From: Bacillota bacterium | GTDB lineage: Bacteria > Bacillota > Clostridia > Christensenellales > SZUA-584 | Length of the DNA stretch: 7,535 nt | Assembly (NCBI GenBank): GCA_023399095.1 | Contig: JAEWQS010000186.1 | Location: 1-7,535 of the forward strand | Reading direction: 5' to 3' | Shown here: piece by piece, positions 5,658-7,535 of the stretch | How the letters are laid out: each line of letters starts with the position of its first letter | Numbering within the stretch: position 1 is the first letter of the stretch | Position numbers and translations under genes: made by a program | The notes under the pieces: generated by a model | The model's database searches: none | What the model was told of the DNA's origin: nothing | What the model saw: the letters and a program-made list of their open reading frames with translations, nothing else

Positions 5658-7175
5658 ATGACAGGGGATCAGATTCAGATTTTGATCGCGATGGGTTTTT
5701 ATATGGTAGCAATGGTCATCGTGGGCGCTGTTTATTCCAAACGCAACAACAGCTCGAGTGACTATTTGCTGGGCGGAAGAAAGCTGGGACCATGGGTGAC
5801 GGCCATGAGTGCCGAGGCATCCGATATGTCCGGATGGCTGCTTATGGGCTTGCCGGGGCTCGCTTACCTAACGGGTATCGGCGAAGTTTTCTGGACGGCG
5901 TTGGGCCTTGCGGTGGGCACATATTTAAACTGGCTGTTCGTGGCCAAACGGCTGCGCAAATACACCAAGGTTGCGGGTAATTCGATCACGCTGCCCGACT
6001 ATTTTTCCAACAGATTCAGGGACAATAAAAAGATACTCATGAGCATCGCCGCTGTCCTTATTCTTTTATTCTTTGTGATTTATCTTGGCTCGGGATTCGC
6101 GGCCATGGGCAAGCTTTTCAAATCGCTGTTTGGCCTTGACTATACGCTGATGATGATTATCAGTGCTGTTGTCATCATAGCCTATTCCGTGGTGGGCGGC
6201 TTCCTTGCTGTCTGCACGACAGACCTGATACAGGGCGTGCTCATGTTCTTTGCGCTGCTGGCCATCGTCTTTTTTGGCTATGCGGCTGTGGGCGGCGCTG
6301 ATCAAGTCGCAGCGCAGCTTTCGGACATCAACGGATATTTCAGCATTTGGGGCGTGAATAACCCTGCCGACAACTCCTTTACACAATACGGAGCCCTTGA
6401 TATCATTTCGATACTGGCGTGGGGTCTTGGATACTTCGGTATGCCGCACGTTTTGCTTCGGTTTATGGCGATTCGCAAAACGAATCAAATCAAGCAGTCA
6501 CGCCGCATCGCAACTGTGTGGGTCGTGATTGCTCTGGGCGCCGCCATATTGATCGGCGTCATCGGTCGTGCACTGTTGGGTGATGCGCTGATGAACGGCA
6601 CGCATGAAACGGTGTTTTCCGCGTTGGCGACAACGCTTTTTCCGGCTCTCATAGCGGGCGTGCTGATATCGGGCATTCTCGCTTCCACGATGAGCACATC
6701 CGACAGCCAGCTTTTAGCGGCGGCTTCGGTTATCTCCAAGAACTTCTTTCACGGGCTTATTAAGAAGGATGCAACGGATAAGCAGATACTCACAGTATCC
6801 AAAGTCACGGTTATCGGCGCGGCCTTAATCGGCATACTGTTCGCGTTGGACGAGAACAGCACGGTTTTCGGCATCGTATCCTACGCGTGGGCGGGCTTCG
6901 GCGCGACCTTCGGTCCGCTGGTGATACTCTCGCTGTTCTGGAAGCGCATGAACAAATGGGGCGCGCTGGCCGGTATGATCGGCGGCGCAGCCACGGTTAT
7001 CATCTGGAACGAGCTTTTGAATCCGCTTGGCGGCGTATTTGGCATCTATGAGCTGCTGCCCGGGTTTATCGTCGCGCTTGTTGCCATTGTGGTGGTCAGC
7101 CTTTTGACACAGGCACCTTCACAGGAAATCATGGACGAGTTTGATTCAGTGAAATCGGCGGAAGTTGACGAGTAA
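5658..7175 (+). CDS. putP: Sodium/proline symporter PutP (SSS family)
   Basis: This 505-aa sodium:solute symporter couples Na+ entry to uptake of a solute, most likely L-proline, across the cytoplasmic membrane. It has the length and hydrophobic pattern of the family (about 13 helices). PutP signatures are strong: LLGGRKLGPWVTAMSA (37-52), then SDMSGWLLMGLPG (55-67), whose Asp56 and Ser58 match the Na+-site residues of E. coli PutP. NSITLPDYFSNRF is at 108-120, GYFGMPHVLLRFMAI at 258-272 and STMSTSDSQLLAA at 343-355, where Ser343/Thr344 match the second Na2-site pair. The ATG at 5658 is chosen because GGGAGG ends six bases before it; an in-frame GTG at 5652 lies inside that site. It has its own promoter, a hairpin follows it, and no catabolic putA-like gene is visible. 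Family assignment is very secure; proline as substrate is inferred from motifs. Confidence 0.93.
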   Translation: MTGDQIQILIAMGFYMVAMVIVGAVYSKRNNSSSDYLLGGRKLGPWVTAMSAEASDMSGWLLMGLPGLAYLTGIGEVFWTALGLAVGTYLNWLFVAKRLRKYTKVAGNSITLPDYFSNRFRDNKKILMSIAAVLILLFFVIYLGSGFAAMGKLFKSLFGLDYTLMMIISAVVIIAYSVVGGFLAVCTTDLIQGVLMFFALLAIVFFGYAAVGGADQVAAQLSDINGYFSIWGVNNPADNSFTQYGALDIISILAWGLGYFGMPHVLLRFMAIRKTNQIKQSRRIATVWVVIALGAAILIGVIGRALLGDALMNGTHETVFSALATTLFPALIAGVLISGILASTMSTSDSQLLAAASVISKNFFHGLIKKDATDKQILTVSKVTVIGAALIGILFALDENSTVFGIVSYAWAGFGATFGPLVILSLFWKRMNKWGALAGMIGGAATVIIWNELLNPLGGVFGIYELLPGFIVALVAIVVVSLLTQAPSQEIMDEFDSVKSAEVDE

Positions 7176-7202
7176 TCAATCCAATAATGACATAGGCTTT
7201 AA

Positions 7203-7232
7203 CAAACGGCTGTGAGAAATCGCAGCCGTTTG
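7203..7232 (+). terminator. Stable hairpin after putP, no U tract (possible weak terminator)
   Basis: CAAACGGCTG (7203-7212) pairs perfectly with CAGCCGTTTG (7223-7232). Inside this a U-G, a G-C and an A-U pair close a GAAA loop, so the stem is about 13 bp with a GNRA tetraloop. It starts 27 bases after the putP stop. The sequence downstream (AGATTGTCAAC) has no T run, so this is not a canonical intrinsic terminator. It could cap and protect the putP mRNA 3' end or terminate with a helper factor. Confidence 0.5.
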
Positions 7233-7325
7233 AGATTGTCAACAAATTGCTAAATTCATCTGCATAAAGTAGACTTTAATACCGTTATAAAGTACGATGA
7301 ACACAAAATACAGAGACGGTATATA

Positions 7326-7334
7326 TGTTATAAT
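7326..7334 (+). promoter_or_regulatory. Candidate extended -10 promoter
   Basis: TGTTATAAT contains a perfect TATAAT (7329-7334) preceded by the TGN extension. At the expected -35 position (about 7306-7311) there is no match to TTGACA, so the extended -10 would have to carry recognition. The predicted start near 7341 falls at the GGAG ribosome binding site of the following small ORF, which would give a very short leader. Confidence 0.5.
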
Positions 7335-7352
7335 AGTGACGGAGAATGTTCT

Positions 7353-7430
7353 ATGACAATCACGATATACTATTATGAATACGAGGCAAGGACAGCGATG
7401 GAATTCGCAACAATTGGAGAAGGCATATGA
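7353..7430 (+). CDS. Possible 25-aa leader or small protein ORF
   Basis: A 25-codon ORF begins MTITIYYYEYEA and ends IGEGI. GGAG (7341-7344) lies 8 bases before the ATG, a normal spacing, and the TGA at 7428-7430 overlaps the ATG of the next ORF (ATGA). Four aromatic residues occur early (residues 6-8 and 10, all Tyr). There is no signal peptide or membrane segment. I recognise no family. It could be a translated leader coupling expression of the downstream gene, a small protein, or a chance ORF; the RBS and stop-start overlap are the only support. Confidence 0.4.
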   Translation: MTITIYYYEYEARTAMEFATIGEGI

Positions 7431-7535
7431 CGATTGATCATGCCATAAAGCAGTGCCGCGAATCCTCTTTGTCAGGCTGGGCACTCGTGGAATATGCACA
7501 GAGAATCGTTGCGTCGCATATGACATATTCATATT
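7427..7535 (+). CDS. Unidentified protein, N-terminal fragment
   Basis: The frame is open from the ATG at 7427 to the right edge (36 codons), reading MTIDHAIKQCRESSLSGWA and on to a HMTYSY segment. GGAGAAGG (7416-7423) lies upstream, with seven bases from the GGAG core to the ATG. The start overlaps the stop of the 25-codon ORF. The layout (amphipathic helix, SGWxLVxYAQ, then a Tyr/Ser stretch) reminds me of the N terminus of small transglutaminase-like proteins in Clostridia, but this is a recollection, and the catalytic Cys-His-Asp would lie outside the window. Real gene likely, function unknown. Confidence 0.6.
   Translation, partial: MTIDHAIKQCRESSLSGWALVEYAQRIVASHMTYSY

Noticed and set aside
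5489..5761. 90-aa plus-strand ORF running into putP
   Set aside because: It crosses the putP promoter and start in another frame, without its own RBS or recognisable content.
7239..7532. 97-aa minus-strand ORF at the right edge
   Set aside because: No ribosome binding site or recognisable motif, and it opposes two plus-strand ORFs that have good SD sequences.

Overview
The window holds a compact type IV pilus (T4P) gene cluster on the minus strand, followed on the plus strand by a small lipoprotein gene, a sodium/proline symporter gene (putP) and the start of an unidentified gene. The cluster order, the SD sequences close to the full anti-SD complement, the GC content near 50% and the Clostridia-like PutP and lipoprotein suggest a Gram-positive anaerobe of the Clostridia/Firmicutes type. 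This is an inference from sequence style and not a taxonomic identification.

Minus strand, in transcription order (4676 down to 1): pilB (extension ATPase), pilT (retraction ATPase), pilC (inner-membrane platform protein), a small major-type pilin (pilA-like) and the first 33 codons of the prepilin peptidase gene (pilD), which runs off the left edge. pilB and pilT overlap by 4 bp (ATGA), and pilT and pilC are 14 bp apart, so pilBTC looks like one translationally coupled unit. The pilin has its own near-consensus promoter, which overlaps the pilC stop codon, and its own strong intrinsic terminator. pilD follows that terminator with a weaker promoter candidate. The layout fits a pilin made in large excess over the assembly machine. 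PilB and PilT power pilus extension and retraction through PilC, and PilD cleaves the prepilin leader. The alignment subcomplex genes (pilM/N/O) are not in the window.

Plus strand: the region upstream of pilB also serves a divergent gene at 4856 with a good sigma-A promoter (TTTACA-17-TATACT), encoding a 169-aa secreted lipoprotein and closed by a U-tract terminator. After a 245-bp gap with a second good promoter (TTAACA-17-TATGAT, extended -10) comes putP (505 aa), followed by a 13-bp hairpin with a GAAA loop but no U tract. The right end carries an extended -10 element, a 25-codon ORF with a good RBS, and an ATGA-overlapping ORF that runs off the window.

No CRISPR array, insertion sequence, tRNA/rRNA or recognisable riboswitch was seen. 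The least routine observations are the likely non-ATG starts of pilB (TTG) and possibly pilC (ATT), a palindrome in the spacer of the pilin promoter, and the coupled mini-ORF at the right edge. The genes themselves belong mostly to well-known families.
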